Shown: positions 19,387-28,025, counted from the first letter of the stretch. The stretch is DNA of 64,000 bases from Methylopila sp. M107 (GCF_000384475.1 NZ_ARWB01000001.1:1654176-1718175), one strand, 5' to 3'. The notes: a model not told the origin generated them from the sequence alone. Program-made: numbers and translations.

Positions 19387-19761
19387 ATGTCCGCCGGTCC
19401 GGAAGCCAGAGATTCCCAGCGTTTCATGCCCGCCGAAGAACGCCTCGCCAAATTCGGGATCGGTGATGTGGTGCGCCACCGGGTCTATGCGTTCCGAGGC
19501 GTCATCTACGACGTCGACCACACATTCTCGAACACCGAGGAGTGGTGGGAGTCGATCCCCGAAGACGTGAGGCCGCGGCGCGACCAGCCGTTCTACCACC
19601 TGTTCGCCGAGAACGCCGAAACCGAATACGTGGCCTACGTTTCGGAGCAGAACCTCATGCCCGACACCAGCGGCGACCCGATCCGCCATCCGCAGGTCGG
19701 CGAAATGTTCGATCGGCAGGGCGACGGCAGCTACAAGATCAAGGTCGAGATCTCGCACTGA
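19387..19761 (+). CDS. hspQ: Heat shock protein HspQ (YccV-like)
   Basis: A 124-residue small beta-barrel protein of the hemimethylated-DNA-binding/HspQ family, which in Escherichia coli modulates Lon-dependent proteolysis. The family core is KFGIGDVVRHRVYAFRGVIYDVD, followed by QPFYHLFAENAE, YVAYVSEQNLMPD and HPQVGEMF. The start is uncertain: ATG at 19387 and ATG at 19426 are both open and neither has a strong ribosome site; the conserved core starts near residue 21. A bidirectional terminator follows at 19805-19835. Confidence 0.88.
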   Translation: MSAGPEARDSQRFMPAEERLAKFGIGDVVRHRVYAFRGVIYDVDHTFSNTEEWWESIPEDVRPRRDQPFYHLFAENAETEYVAYVSEQNLMPDTSGDPIRHPQVGEMFDRQGDGSYKIKVEISH

Positions 19762-19804
19762 TCGGCGGCCGCGGGCCCGCGGCGCGAACGCCCGGACACA
19801 GCAA

Positions 19805-19835
19805 AAAGGGCCCGGCGGATGCCGCCGGGCCCTTT
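19805..19835. terminator. Bidirectional terminator between hspQ and ialB
   Basis: A 14-base perfect stem (AAAGGGCCCGGCGG / CCGCCGGGCCCTTT) with an ATG loop sits between convergent hspQ and the IalB gene. It is flanked by an A-run on one side and T-rich bases on the other, so it can stop transcription in both directions. Confidence 0.85.
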
Positions 19836-19865
19836 CTCATTTGAACGATCCGACCCGTCGCCAGA

Positions 19866-20582
19866 TTACTGGGTCTTAACGGGAGCCTTGCCGCCTGGCG
19901 CCGGGCCGCCGTCGTTCGGCTGGGCCGCGTTGCTCGGGACCTGCATCTTGTCGCGCAGTTCCTGGGCCTTGCGCTGCATGGCCTCGTTGTCCTTGTCCTT
20001 CTGCTCGGCGACCTGCTTGGCGTCGAGGGCCGGGCCCTCATAGGCCTTGCCGAAGCCGTCGAGGCTCACGGGGAAGTTCACCGTCTTGGCCTGCTGGTTC
20101 ATCGCCTGGACGACGAGGTTCTTGCCCTTCTGCATGTTCTTGAAGAAGGATTCCGTGATCTCGACTTCGGCGTAGCAGGCGTTCGGGAAGCAGATCGAGT
20201 ACTTGCCGTTGGCGGGCTGGTTCTGGTCCACCGCGACGCGGACGCCAGGCTGGATCAGCAGCCCGGGAGGCACGGCCGCCAGGAAGAACTTCTTCGGCTC
20301 GCCCGAGATCTGGCGGATCGCGATCGACGCGACGTTCTGGCCGGTCTCGGTCCGGACGTCACGGGAGGTCAGGCACACCTCCTTCTTCGCCTTGTCGTCG
20401 GTGTTGCAGATCTTGACCCATTCCGGCTGCGGCGCAGGCGGCGGCGTCATCGGCATCGGTCCCGGACCGCCCTGGCCCTGCGCCGGCGCAGCCGGCTTCG
20501 GCGCGTCCTGGGCGAGCGCCTGGCCGGCCCAGACGATCGCCGTCGAGGCGACAGCGAGACGCGCGAACTTCCCCAAAGTCAT
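19866..20582 (-). CDS. Invasion-associated locus B (IalB) family protein
   Basis: A 238-residue secreted protein. It has a signal peptide (about 1-24, ending QALAQD), a Pro/Gly/Met-rich linker (about 27-52), then the IalB domain (about 53-180) with cysteine pairs KICNTDDKAKKEVC and ICFPNACYAEVEI, likely disulfide-bonded. The C-terminal 60 residues are charged and helical (KQVAEQKDKDNEAMQRKAQEL) and then Pro-rich. IalB was named for erythrocyte invasion in Bartonella, but homologues are widespread in free-living Hyphomicrobiales, where the role is a general envelope one. AGGAAGGA precedes the ATG. No virulence role should be inferred here. Confidence 0.88.
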   Translation of the reverse strand: MTLGKFARLAVASTAIVWAGQALAQDAPKPAAPAQGQGGPGPMPMTPPPAPQPEWVKICNTDDKAKKEVCLTSRDVRTETGQNVASIAIRQISGEPKKFFLAAVPPGLLIQPGVRVAVDQNQPANGKYSICFPNACYAEVEITESFFKNMQKGKNLVVQAMNQQAKTVNFPVSLDGFGKAYEGPALDAKQVAEQKDKDNEAMQRKAQELRDKMQVPSNAAQPNDGGPAPGGKAPVKTQ

Positions 20583-20870
20583 GCGACAATTCCTTCCTGT
20601 CGTCTTGACGACCGGTTGGCCTCAACCGTCGCGCCATGGTTTTTGGGGCGCGCGCTGTCGGTCGGGCGGCTTCAACGTCGGAGCGCCGCTGTCTGTCGAG
20701 CAATTGCGGCAACACGGTGACATGGGCCTCCCGAAGTCGCGCGCATGTGCGCAAACGGCCCGGATCGCCTGTGATAACCTCCGGTGCGAGGCGCGAATCG
20801 CCTCAGACCGCCGGGGCCGCATCCAAGCGCCGACTTGCGGAACGGACCTGCGCTCAGACTGCTGAACGGG

Positions 20871-22745
20871 ATGGAGAGACTGCGCCGAACCGAGCTTCCG
20901 ATCGGCCGACGGTCGATCCTGAAAGCGGCCCTCGCGATCGCGCCTGCGATCGCGGTGGGCGGGCGCGTGCGCGCCGGGGGGCCCGCGCCCCGGCTTCCCG
21001 CCGAACCCGGCCTCCCGCTGCTGCACGGAGTCGCGATGCATGGCAGGCCGGCGCTGCCTGCGGGCTTCGAACACCTGCCCTATGTCCGGCCCGACGCGCC
21101 GAAGGGCGGCCGCATCACGCAAGGGGCGGCGGGAACGTTCGACACGCTGAACCCCTACGTCTATCGCGGCGTGGCGGCGCAGGGCCTGCGCGGCTTCGTT
21201 TATGAGAGCCTGCTGGCGCGCTCGTTCGACGAGCCGTTCTCGATGTACGGGCTGATCGCCGAGACGATCGAACTGCCGGACGACCGCAGCTTCGTCGTGT
21301 TCCATGTCGACCCGCGCGCACGGTTCTCGGACGGCGAGCCGGTTGGCGCGGACGACCTGCTGTTCACGTTCGAGCTGCTGCGCGACCACGGGCATCCGTC
21401 GTTTCGGGCCAATTACCGGCGCGTGACCGCGGCGAACGTCGAGGACGCGCGCACCATCCGCTTCGACCTGCCGCCTGAGGATCGCGAGCTTCCGCTTGTG
21501 CTCGGGCTGATGCCGGTCCTGCCGATGCACGCGACCGACTTGCGGCGTTTCGAGGAGACGAGCTTCAAGCCGATCGCCGGCACCGGTCCCTATATCGTCA
21601 GCAATGTCGATCCGGGTCGGTCGATCACATATCGTCGCGATCCGAACTACTGGGGCCGCGACCTCAACGTGAACCGCGGCCTGAACAATTTCGACGAGGT
21701 CCGCTACGACTACTATCGCGACGATTCGACGATGTTCGAGGCGTTCAAGAAGGGCCTGATCGACATCCGCCTGGAGGGCGATCCGACCCGTTGGACGACC
21801 GGCTACGCGTTTCCGGCGGTCAAGCGCGGCGAAGTGGTCCCCGAAGGATTCGAGTCCGGTCTGCCCTGGGGCATGAACGCCTTCGTGTTCAACACGCGCA
21901 AACCGGTTTTCGCGGACGTCAGGGTGCGCGAGGCGCTGGGCGAGCTGTTCGACTACGAGTGGCTCGACAAGAACATCTTCGACGGCGCGACCACGCGGAC
22001 GCAGAGCTATTTCGAGGGCTCCGAACTCGCCTCGACGGGGCGGCCGGCCGACGCGCGCGAGCGCGAACTGCTGAAGCCGTTCCCGGGCGCCGTGCGCGAG
22101 GACGTGCTCGAGGGTCGGTGGGGCGCGCCCGTCAGCGACGGCGCCGGGAGGGACCGCGAGCGGCTCCGCGCAGCGCTCGACGGGCTGAAAGAGGCGGGCT
22201 GGATTCTCAAGGGCGGCGACCTCGTGCGGGCGTCGACTGGGGAGCCGCTGCGCTTCGAGATTCTTGTGGACAGCAAGGACCACGAGCGGCTTGCGCTCGC
22301 GTTTTCGCGCAATCTCGAACGCGCGGGCGTCAAGGCGACGGTCCGGCTGGTCGAAGCCGTCAATGGCTTCCGGCGACGGCAGATCTACGACTTCGATATG
22401 ATCATCTACAACTGGTACTCGTCGCTGTCGCCTGGCCTCGAACAGAGGAAGTTTTGGGGCGAGCGCGCCGCCGACAGTCCGGGCGAACGCAACTACATGG
22501 GCGTCAAGGAGCCCGCGATCGACGCCATGATCGACGCTCTCATCACGGCGCGCGAGCGCGCCGACTTCGTGTCGGCCGTCCGCGCGCTCGACCGCGTTCT
22601 GCTGTCCGGCTTCTATGTCGTCCCGCTCTTCCACTTGAAGGAACGCTGGATCGCGCGCTGGAAGCAGATCGAGCGTCCCGAGACCACGCCCCTGTTCGGC
22701 CCGGTCACAGACACGTGGTGGCGGTCGCCCGCCACGGCCGGCTGA
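20871..22745 (+). CDS. ABC transporter peptide-type binding protein (SBP_bac_5, YejA-like)
   Basis: A 624-residue periplasmic solute-binding protein of the family 5 (oligopeptide/nickel) type, long as in YejA. A Tat-like signal (GRRSILKAALAIAPAIAVGG, about 10-32) precedes PYVRPDAPKGGRITQGAAGTFDTLNPYV-type sequence, the hallmark of YejA proteins, and later FSDGEPVGADDLLFTF, KPIAGTGPYIV and YRRDPNYWGRDLN. It should bind peptides or peptide-like compounds. No permease or ATPase genes follow, so it is an orphan binding protein. The frame is open further upstream, but ATG at 20871 puts the twin-arginine signal at the N-terminus. The next gene starts 20 bases downstream. Confidence 0.9.
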   Translation: MERLRRTELPIGRRSILKAALAIAPAIAVGGRVRAGGPAPRLPAEPGLPLLHGVAMHGRPALPAGFEHLPYVRPDAPKGGRITQGAAGTFDTLNPYVYRGVAAQGLRGFVYESLLARSFDEPFSMYGLIAETIELPDDRSFVVFHVDPRARFSDGEPVGADDLLFTFELLRDHGHPSFRANYRRVTAANVEDARTIRFDLPPEDRELPLVLGLMPVLPMHATDLRRFEETSFKPIAGTGPYIVSNVDPGRSITYRRDPNYWGRDLNVNRGLNNFDEVRYDYYRDDSTMFEAFKKGLIDIRLEGDPTRWTTGYAFPAVKRGEVVPEGFESGLPWGMNAFVFNTRKPVFADVRVREALGELFDYEWLDKNIFDGATTRTQSYFEGSELASTGRPADARERELLKPFPGAVREDVLEGRWGAPVSDGAGRDRERLRAALDGLKEAGWILKGGDLVRASTGEPLRFEILVDSKDHERLALAFSRNLERAGVKATVRLVEAVNGFRRRQIYDFDMIIYNWYSSLSPGLEQRKFWGERAADSPGERNYMGVKEPAIDAMIDALITARERADFVSAVRALDRVLLSGFYVVPLFHLKERWIARWKQIERPETTPLFGPVTDTWWRSPATAG

Positions 22746-22765
22746 GTTCGAGGAGCACGGACCAG

Positions 22766-24271
22766 ATGCGCCTCGACCCCTCATGGCCGGATCAGCTGGA
22801 CAATCCGGTCGCCAATCTCGCGACCCTCGACGACATTCTGGTGCAGAACGCCAACCGTAACGGCGACGCGACGGCGCTGTTCCGCCCGGACGGCGGCGCG
22901 CTGACCTGGCGTGAGGCCGACGCCGCGGCGGCGGCGCTCGCGGCCGTGATCACGGAGTGGCGGCTCGGCGAGGACGCCGTCGTCGGCGTGCAGCTCGGTT
23001 CGAGCCTGGAAGGAGCGATCTCCTGCCTCGCCGTGTGGCGGGCGGGCCTCATCCCGGCCATGCTGCCGCTCGCCTGGCGTCGACGCGAACTGTCGACCGC
23101 GCTCAGCTCGGTCGGCGCGAGCGCAGTGCTGACGCTGTCGCGAGGCGGCGGCGCAGCGCTGGCGGAGATCGCCTGCGAGGTCGCGGCCGATCTCTACGCC
23201 ATCCGCTATGTCGGTTGCTTCGGCGGCGACCCACCCGACGGCGCGACGCCGCTGGACGACGTTCTGGTCCCATCGCTGAACGCCGCCGAACGCCAGCTCC
23301 GCCCGACCGACGACGCGCGCAACGTCGCGGTGGTCACCTTCGACGCCGGCCATGTCCCGGTCGCGAGGTCGCACAGCGAACTGCTGGCGGCCGCGCTTGG
23401 GCCGTTGGTCGCCTCGCGCCTCTCGGCGCAGTCCGCACTGGTCTCGACCCTCGATCTGGCGGGGCTCGGCGGCCTCGCCGTCGGGCTCGCGCCGTGGATC
23501 GCCTCGGGTTGCGCGGCGCGGTTCCTCCAGCCCTCCGACACGGCCGGCTTCGCCGAGACGCTGCGGGACGTCGAGGCGACGCATCTGGTCGCACCGGGAC
23601 GGCTGGCCGGCCGAATGGCCGGGGACGCGGCGTTCGATCCGTCGGCGCTGGAGGCCGTCAGCCTCGTATGGCGCGCGCCCGACGGACGCAGCGCGCCGGT
23701 CGACCTCGGGACCGACGTCGCGACCATCGACGTCTCGCTGTTCGGCGAACTCGGGCTTTACGCCGCCGCGCGCGCCCAGCCGGCGCGCTTCGCCGCCTTG
23801 CCGGTCGGCGAGGCGGGACCGGAAGCGTTCCCGCCGCTGATCGAGCTCAGGATCGGGCGGGACGGCAGGCTCGCGGTGCGCGGCCCCGCCTGTCCGTCGG
23901 CGCCCTTCCCGGCGGCCCCCGAAGCGCCGCGGATCGCCTTCGACGACGACGGCTTTCTCGAGACGGGCCTCGCGGGCTTCGCCGATCGCACGGCGAACCG
24001 CCTGTCGCTCGGCGGGCGGCGCAGGGGCGTCGTCCAGGTCGGCGGCCTGCCGCTTTCGATCGACGATCTCGACGAGGCCTATCGCAGGGCGGGCGTAAGG
24101 ACGGCGCCGCACGCTGAGGACGACCCGCTGTTCGGCGCCCGCGTCGCGCTCGCCGCCGGGGCCGGCGAACCGAGCCTGGAAAGCGTCGCGACGCTGCTCG
24201 AGGCGGCCGGTTTCGGGCCGGCGCTGGCGCCGATCGAGGCGGCGGCCCAACCCGTGCGGCGAACCGCCTGA
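22766..24271 (+). CDS. Degenerate AMP-binding (adenylate-forming) family protein
   Basis: A 501-residue protein with the layout of acyl-CoA synthetase/adenylate-forming enzymes: the N-terminal DDILVQNANRNGDATALF and LTWREADAAAAALAAVI segments, VVGVQLGSSLEGAISCLAVWRAGLIPAMLPLAWR, and a C-terminal DGFLETGL..GGLPLSIDDLDEAYRRAG region. The key nucleotide-binding loop (normally TSGTTGxPK) reads VTFDAGHVPVARSH and the GRxxD hinge motif is not intact, so ordinary adenylation is doubtful. It may be a non-catalytic or reprogrammed paralogue. Start ATG 22766 has AGGAG ten bases upstream; it is probably co-transcribed with the binding protein before it. Confidence 0.7.
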   Translation: MRLDPSWPDQLDNPVANLATLDDILVQNANRNGDATALFRPDGGALTWREADAAAAALAAVITEWRLGEDAVVGVQLGSSLEGAISCLAVWRAGLIPAMLPLAWRRRELSTALSSVGASAVLTLSRGGGAALAEIACEVAADLYAIRYVGCFGGDPPDGATPLDDVLVPSLNAAERQLRPTDDARNVAVVTFDAGHVPVARSHSELLAAALGPLVASRLSAQSALVSTLDLAGLGGLAVGLAPWIASGCAARFLQPSDTAGFAETLRDVEATHLVAPGRLAGRMAGDAAFDPSALEAVSLVWRAPDGRSAPVDLGTDVATIDVSLFGELGLYAAARAQPARFAALPVGEAGPEAFPPLIELRIGRDGRLAVRGPACPSAPFPAAPEAPRIAFDDDGFLETGLAGFADRTANRLSLGGRRRGVVQVGGLPLSIDDLDEAYRRAGVRTAPHAEDDPLFGARVALAAGAGEPSLESVATLLEAAGFGPALAPIEAAAQPVRRTA

Positions 24272-24332
24272 CGGTCCGGGGTTTCGGTCTCGGCTCCGAA
24301 AGGCCATATCGGGGCCGAAACGGAGCATCGAA

Positions 24333-25004
24333 ATGGCCTCTCCCCTCACGATCGACGTCTTTTCCGACCCGATCTGCCCCTGGTGCTGGATCGGCAAGCG
24401 GCGGCTCGAAGCCGCCCTCGCCGCGCGGCCGGACGTCAATGCCACGGTGCGCTACCTGCCCTTCCAGCTTGATCCGACGATCCCGCCGGAGGGACTGGAC
24501 CGGCACGAATATCTGACCTCCAAGTTCGAGGATGAGGAACGCATCCGCGCCATGCACGAGCAGCTCGCCGCGATCGGGCGGGACGAGGGCATCGGCTACG
24601 TGTTCTCCGAGATTTCGCGCGCGCCTAACACGCTCGACGCCCATCGGGCGATCCGGTGGGCCGCCGAGGAAGGACCGATTGGCCAAGGCGCGCTCGTGGA
24701 GCGGCTGTTCGAGGCCTACTTCACCGAAGGCGAGGACATCTCCGACCTCGACGTCATCGGCCGCGCGGCCGACGACGCCGGTCTCGATTGGGAGACGCTG
24801 CGCGACCGGCTCGACACCGACGAGGATGTCGAGATCGTCCGCGAGGAGGTCCAGCGCGCCCGCGCCATCGGGGTCGAGGGCGTGCCGTGCTTCATCCTCG
24901 CCGGAAAGCTGGTCGTGATGGGGGCCCATCCGGGCGAGGTGCTGGCCGAGGCGATCGACCGTGCGCTCGGCGACGAGGACGAGGCGCCGGCCGAGGAGGA
25001 TTGA
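24333..25004 (+). CDS. DsbA family oxidoreductase, FrnE-like
   Basis: A 223-residue cytosolic thioredoxin-fold protein of the FrnE/2-hydroxychromene-2-carboxylate isomerase group. The N-terminal DVFSDPICPWCWIGKRRLE holds the CPWC redox pair, and the helical insertion and the cis-Pro region VEGVPCFILAGKLVVMGA match the family. No signal peptide, so it acts in the cytoplasm; FrnE homologues have been linked to disulfide chemistry and oxidative-stress resistance. It follows the AMP-binding-like gene by 61 bases and may belong to the same transcript. The acidic C-terminal tail is ordinary. Confidence 0.9.
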   Translation: MASPLTIDVFSDPICPWCWIGKRRLEAALAARPDVNATVRYLPFQLDPTIPPEGLDRHEYLTSKFEDEERIRAMHEQLAAIGRDEGIGYVFSEISRAPNTLDAHRAIRWAAEEGPIGQGALVERLFEAYFTEGEDISDLDVIGRAADDAGLDWETLRDRLDTDEDVEIVREEVQRARAIGVEGVPCFILAGKLVVMGAHPGEVLAEAIDRALGDEDEAPAEED

Positions 25005-25013
25005 GTTTCGCGC

Positions 25014-25451
25014 TCACAGCGCGCCAATCGCCTTTGAGACGATCCTCTGCGAGAAGCGGACCAGATAGCCGTCGGGGTCCTGGGCGAGAAACTGCCGGAC
25101 GCCGACCTCGGTCGCGCCTTGCCGGTACCACTTCTCCTCCGGCGCCATGAACAGCGGCCAGCCTGTCGACAGAAATCGCGCGAGAATGGCGTCCACGTCG
25201 TCGACGTCGATCTCGAAGTTCACGCCGCGCCCGAACGGAGCTTCGAGGTCCGCCGTCTCCCACGTCCGTGTTGCGCGGTCGCGCTGTTCCAGCATCAGCC
25301 GGGCCCCTGCCCGCTCGATCAGCGCGAAGCCCTCCTCGGGCCGTTCGAACGCGACGCTGAAGGCCGCAAGCTTGGTCCAGAAGAGCAAGCTCGCCGCGAG
25401 GTCGCTCACGGCGAGTTCGGGAACCAGTCTCGGTCGTCCGACGCCGGTCAT
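25014..25451 (-). CDS. VOC-superfamily protein, bleomycin-resistance-like
   Basis: A 145-residue single-domain glyoxalase/bleomycin-resistance (VOC) fold protein. It shows the usual halves: PELAVSDLAASLLFWTKLAAF near the N-terminus, then NFEIDVDDVDAILARFLSTGW, and a C-terminal strand GVRQFLAQDPDGYLVRFSQ with the conserved DPDGY. Members of this subgroup are often annotated as bleomycin-binding, but most have no demonstrated drug role; a small-molecule binding or enzymatic function is possible. It is convergent with the FrnE gene (nine-base gap) and follows the ldtR-like gene on the same strand by 19 bases. Confidence 0.85.
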   Translation of the reverse strand: MTGVGRPRLVPELAVSDLAASLLFWTKLAAFSVAFERPEEGFALIERAGARLMLEQRDRATRTWETADLEAPFGRGVNFEIDVDDVDAILARFLSTGWPLFMAPEEKWYRQGATEVGVRQFLAQDPDGYLVRFSQRIVSKAIGAL

Positions 25452-25470
25452 CGGCGATCAGCATGTTGGC

Positions 25471-25977
25471 TCAAAGCCGGAACCTGATCTGGTCGGTCCA
25501 GAAGCGCTCGAGCCGGACGAGGGCGGCGTTGAGCGTTTCGAACTGGGCTGCGTCGACGCCGCCGACCTGCTCGATGGTGCGGATGTGCTTGGCGAAGAGC
25601 CCTTCCACGATGTCGCGGATTTCGCGGCCCTTGTCCGTCAGGCTGATGCGCGCCGATCGGCGGTCGGCGGCTGAACGCTCATCCTGCAGATAGCCTGCCT
25701 CGACGAGCTTCTTCAGGTTCTGCGCGAGGTTCGGGCCGAGATAGTAGCCGCCTTTGCGGAGCTCGCTCGCGGTCAGCTCGGCGTCGCCGATATTATAGAG
25801 CAGCAGCGCCTGGACCGCGTTGATGTCGGAGCGCTCGCGGCGGTCGAACTCGTCCTTGACGACGTCCAGCAGCCGGCGGTGGAGCTGCTCGATGCGCGCC
25901 AGCGCCTCGCGGTAGTGCGAGCCGACCGCGTCGTGAGAGGGAGCAGTCTGAAGCTTGGAAGGTCCGCCGGTCGACAT
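25471..25977 (-). CDS. LdtR-like MarR-family regulator (paralogue 1)
   Basis: A 168-residue winged-helix regulator very similar to the gene at 27501-28025. Both share LHRRLLDV, a SDIN..VQALLLYNIGDAELTA segment, the recognition region GGYYLGPNLAQNLKKLVEAGYL and an identical C-terminus RLERFWTDQIRFRL. LdtR in Candidatus Liberibacter asiaticus and Sinorhizobium is a MarR-type regulator of an L,D-transpeptidase gene. Differences from paralogue 2 cluster in the N-terminal tail and in the recognition-helix area (PNLAQN against SNVSYN), so DNA targets may differ. ATG at 25977 is chosen; a TTG five codons upstream is possible and neither has a clear ribosome site. Confidence 0.82.
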   Translation of the reverse strand: MSTGGPSKLQTAPSHDAVGSHYREALARIEQLHRRLLDVVKDEFDRRERSDINAVQALLLYNIGDAELTASELRKGGYYLGPNLAQNLKKLVEAGYLQDERSAADRRSARISLTDKGREIRDIVEGLFAKHIRTIEQVGGVDAAQFETLNAALVRLERFWTDQIRFRL

Positions 25978-26305
25978 CGCAGAATCCCGCAAATCAGCCG
26001 CAGGAATCTAGAACGTCACTGTTTCAGGTGGAACCGGCATTCTGGCTGAGGGGGCGGAAATCCGTCAGGCGGACGTCTACGCCGTTCTCCCTTGTGCGCT
26101 TGAACAGGTCGCCTTTCACTGGCCAAGGCCTCGCCTTCCCGGTGGTTTCGCGAGTCGCCACCTGCTGTGCCAACGCGTCAGAGCAACCTCGCCGCAGTCC
26201 GCATCATCGTGACCGTCGACCGCCGGACATGCGTCCGAATGCCGGCGGCAGTAGAGCCGGAGACGCTCTGACGACCCGAGATCATCCGATGGGACCACAT
26301 CCGGC
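25978..26305. other. Gap between ldtR paralogue 1 and sulfotransferase, no gene seen
   Basis: About 330 bases without a convincing coding frame on either strand. It must contain the promoter of ldtR paralogue 1 and the end of the sulfotransferase message. No strong terminator or operator was recognised. Confidence 0.45.
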
Positions 26306-27196
26306 TCAGAGCTGGGGACTATAACCAAACCGCGTAGCCGCCGGCCCGGCGATCGCCCAAATCGCGTCCGCGTCTCCTTCGGACAGTCGTGACTTCCACG
26401 TTCCAATCCGCTCATCGGTTGGTTTCTGATGCGTTAGGTTCAGCGTCATTCTTCGAGTTTCGGCCTTTATCAGCCCTTTCGAATGGCGCATGTCTCCAAT
26501 TTCCGCGAGCCGCTTGGCTGTCCCTTCAAAGTAACGCAACTGACCAGGCTCGAAATCAAGTTCGAGAAACTGACAGATGTGCTTGATCGTGGCCTCGGGT
26601 TCACGAACAAGTTCCTCGTATCGTATCGTGACGACACGCGCTCGCATTGTCATTTCCAGCTCGGTAAACGCCGCAAGCTGATTGGCCCAGTTCGAGGCAA
26701 GATCGACGACGCTTCGCCCCCGAGCGAACCAAATTTCGCTCATGGAACTTACGACGTCGCGCGGATCTCGAACGAGATGCACGATCTTCGCCCGGGGAAA
26801 GATCGTCGCAATCGCTCCCGCACATCTCAAATGGTCGGGGGTTTTATCCCCCCATCGCGGCTTGCCCAGCTTGCTGGCGTAGACCTGCCAGAAGCATGAG
26901 AGCGCCTCCCCGACCGGCGCTCCATCTTTTACCGCCGACAAAGCCTCGGTGAGCTCGGCGACTTCGATTTGCCAATCGCCCCAACGTGGAGAAGCTCGCA
27001 ACGTCCGTAGAATGTCCTTTCGGATTTCTTCAGTGAGCTGCGCCAGAGCGTAGGGCTTGGCGAACAGCGCGCACAGGTGAGTTTCCGGCGGAATTGCGAG
27101 TTTGGAATGTGCGTCGAGCAGCAGCCGCAGGAGCGTCGTTCCCGACCGCGCATGTCCGACGATGAACGGAATGGGATGAGTTTCGTCGGGCGCCAT
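26306..27196 (-). CDS. Sulfotransferase family protein
   Basis: A 296-residue PAPS-dependent sulfotransferase-type protein. The 5-prime phosphosulfate loop is IVGHARSGTTLLRLLLDAH near the N-terminus and the 3-prime phosphate site is VHLVRDPRDVVSSM with an Arg and Ser in the usual positions; a WGDKTPDH motif lies between. Such enzymes sulfate sugars, lipids or peptides; the acceptor is unknown. No signal peptide. Its base composition is visibly less GC-rich than its neighbours and it sits between the two ldtR paralogues, suggesting later acquisition. ATG at 27196 is preferred; GTG at 27202 is possible. Confidence 0.87.
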   Translation of the reverse strand: MAPDETHPIPFIVGHARSGTTLLRLLLDAHSKLAIPPETHLCALFAKPYALAQLTEEIRKDILRTLRASPRWGDWQIEVAELTEALSAVKDGAPVGEALSCFWQVYASKLGKPRWGDKTPDHLRCAGAIATIFPRAKIVHLVRDPRDVVSSMSEIWFARGRSVVDLASNWANQLAAFTELEMTMRARVVTIRYEELVREPEATIKHICQFLELDFEPGQLRYFEGTAKRLAEIGDMRHSKGLIKAETRRMTLNLTHQKPTDERIGTWKSRLSEGDADAIWAIAGPAATRFGYSPQL

Positions 27197-27430
27197 AGGC
27201 ACATGTTCTCATCAGATTGGGCCGGCAGAGCGCCCGTACCCTCGCGCAGCTACACACGTCGAGCAAGCGATAGGGTGCAACCTTCCCTGGGAAAATGGTT
27301 ATCCATCTGCGCAGCGCGCGCCGACAGCCAGTCGTCGAAGCTCTTCGGGATCAACGTAAGCCGAGCGGAACTGGGACGCCGCCCATGTCGGCGTCAGCCT
27401 GCGATCCGCGCCGGCGGCCGGACAACAAAA

Positions 27431-27464
27431 AGCCCGCCGGCGGGGGCGTCTCCCGCGGCGGGCT
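27431..27464 (-). terminator. Terminator of ldtR paralogue 2
   Basis: A 9-base perfect stem (AGCCCGCCG / CGGCGGGCT) with a further GC-rich inner stem lies 37 bases downstream of the 27501-28025 gene. On the minus strand it is followed by TTTTTGTTG. The rest of the gap to the sulfotransferase (27197-27430) has no full gene; a 34-codon minus-strand frame near 27250-27355 looks somewhat protein-like (LIPKSFDDWLSARAA) and may be a relic. Confidence 0.75.
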
Positions 27465-27500
27465 CTTGTCCGGCTTAGGCCGCCCGGCGGCGGCGACAAA

Positions 27501-28025
27501 TCAGAGGCGGAAGCGGATCTGGTCGGTCCAGAAGCGCTCGAGGCGGACCAGCGCCACGTTCAGCGTCTTGAAGTCGTCGGCGTTGACGCCGCCGACCTGC
27601 TCGATCGTGCGGACATGCTTGGCATAGAGCTGGTCGACGATGTCGTGAACCTCGCGGCCCTGGTCGGTGAGGCTGATGCGCACCGAGCGGCGGTCCATCC
27701 GCGAACGCTGGTGGTGCAGGTAGCCCATCTCGACGAGCTTCTTGAGATTGTAGGAGACGTTCGAGCCCAGGTAGTAGCCGCGGGTGCGGAGCTCTCCGGC
27801 GGTCAGCTCGGCGTCGCCGATGTTGTAGAGCAGCAGCGCCTGGACCGAGTTGATGTCGGAGCGGCCGCGGCGATCGAACTCGTCCTTGATGACGTCGAGC
27901 AGGCGGCGGTGCAGGCGCTCAACGAGCGTCAGGGCCTCGAGGTAGAGCGGGCGGACGACGCCCTTCTCGACTTCGGCGGCGACGGGGGCGGCTGCGGGAG
28001 CCTGCTTGCGGGCGAGGTTGGACAT
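27501..28025 (-). CDS. ldtR: LdtR-type MarR-family regulator (paralogue 2)
   Basis: A 174-residue winged-helix regulator. This copy fits LdtR best as I recall the family: YLEALTLVERLHRRLLDVIK, RSDINSVQALLLYNIGD, the helix-turn-helix GELRTRGYYLGSNVSYNLKKL and the wing SRMDRRSVRISLTDQG. LdtR regulates L,D-transpeptidase and envelope-stress genes in related bacteria; here an L,D-transpeptidase gene lies about 10 kb away. A good AGGAAGG ribosome site precedes ATG 28025. The 264-base upstream gap (28026-28289) is AT-rich for this genome and likely holds its promoter. Confidence 0.9.
   Translation of the reverse strand: MSNLARKQAPAAAPVAAEVEKGVVRPLYLEALTLVERLHRRLLDVIKDEFDRRGRSDINSVQALLLYNIGDAELTAGELRTRGYYLGSNVSYNLKKLVEMGYLHHQRSRMDRRSVRISLTDQGREVHDIVDQLYAKHVRTIEQVGGVNADDFKTLNVALVRLERFWTDQIRFRL

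Noticed and set aside
20622-22784. Minus-strand frame of 720 codons opposite the solute-binding protein gene
   Set aside because: Composition is that of a high-GC antisense shadow; the plus-strand gene has signal peptide and family motifs.
22781-24445. Minus-strand frame of 554 codons opposite the AMP-binding-like gene
   Set aside because: Highly Arg/Gly-rich without motifs; the plus-strand frame shows recognisable, if degenerate, adenylate-forming architecture.
26028-26324. 98-codon plus-strand frame between ldtR paralogue 1 and the sulfotransferase
   Set aside because: No ribosome site, Arg/Pro-rich low-quality composition and overlap with the sulfotransferase end.
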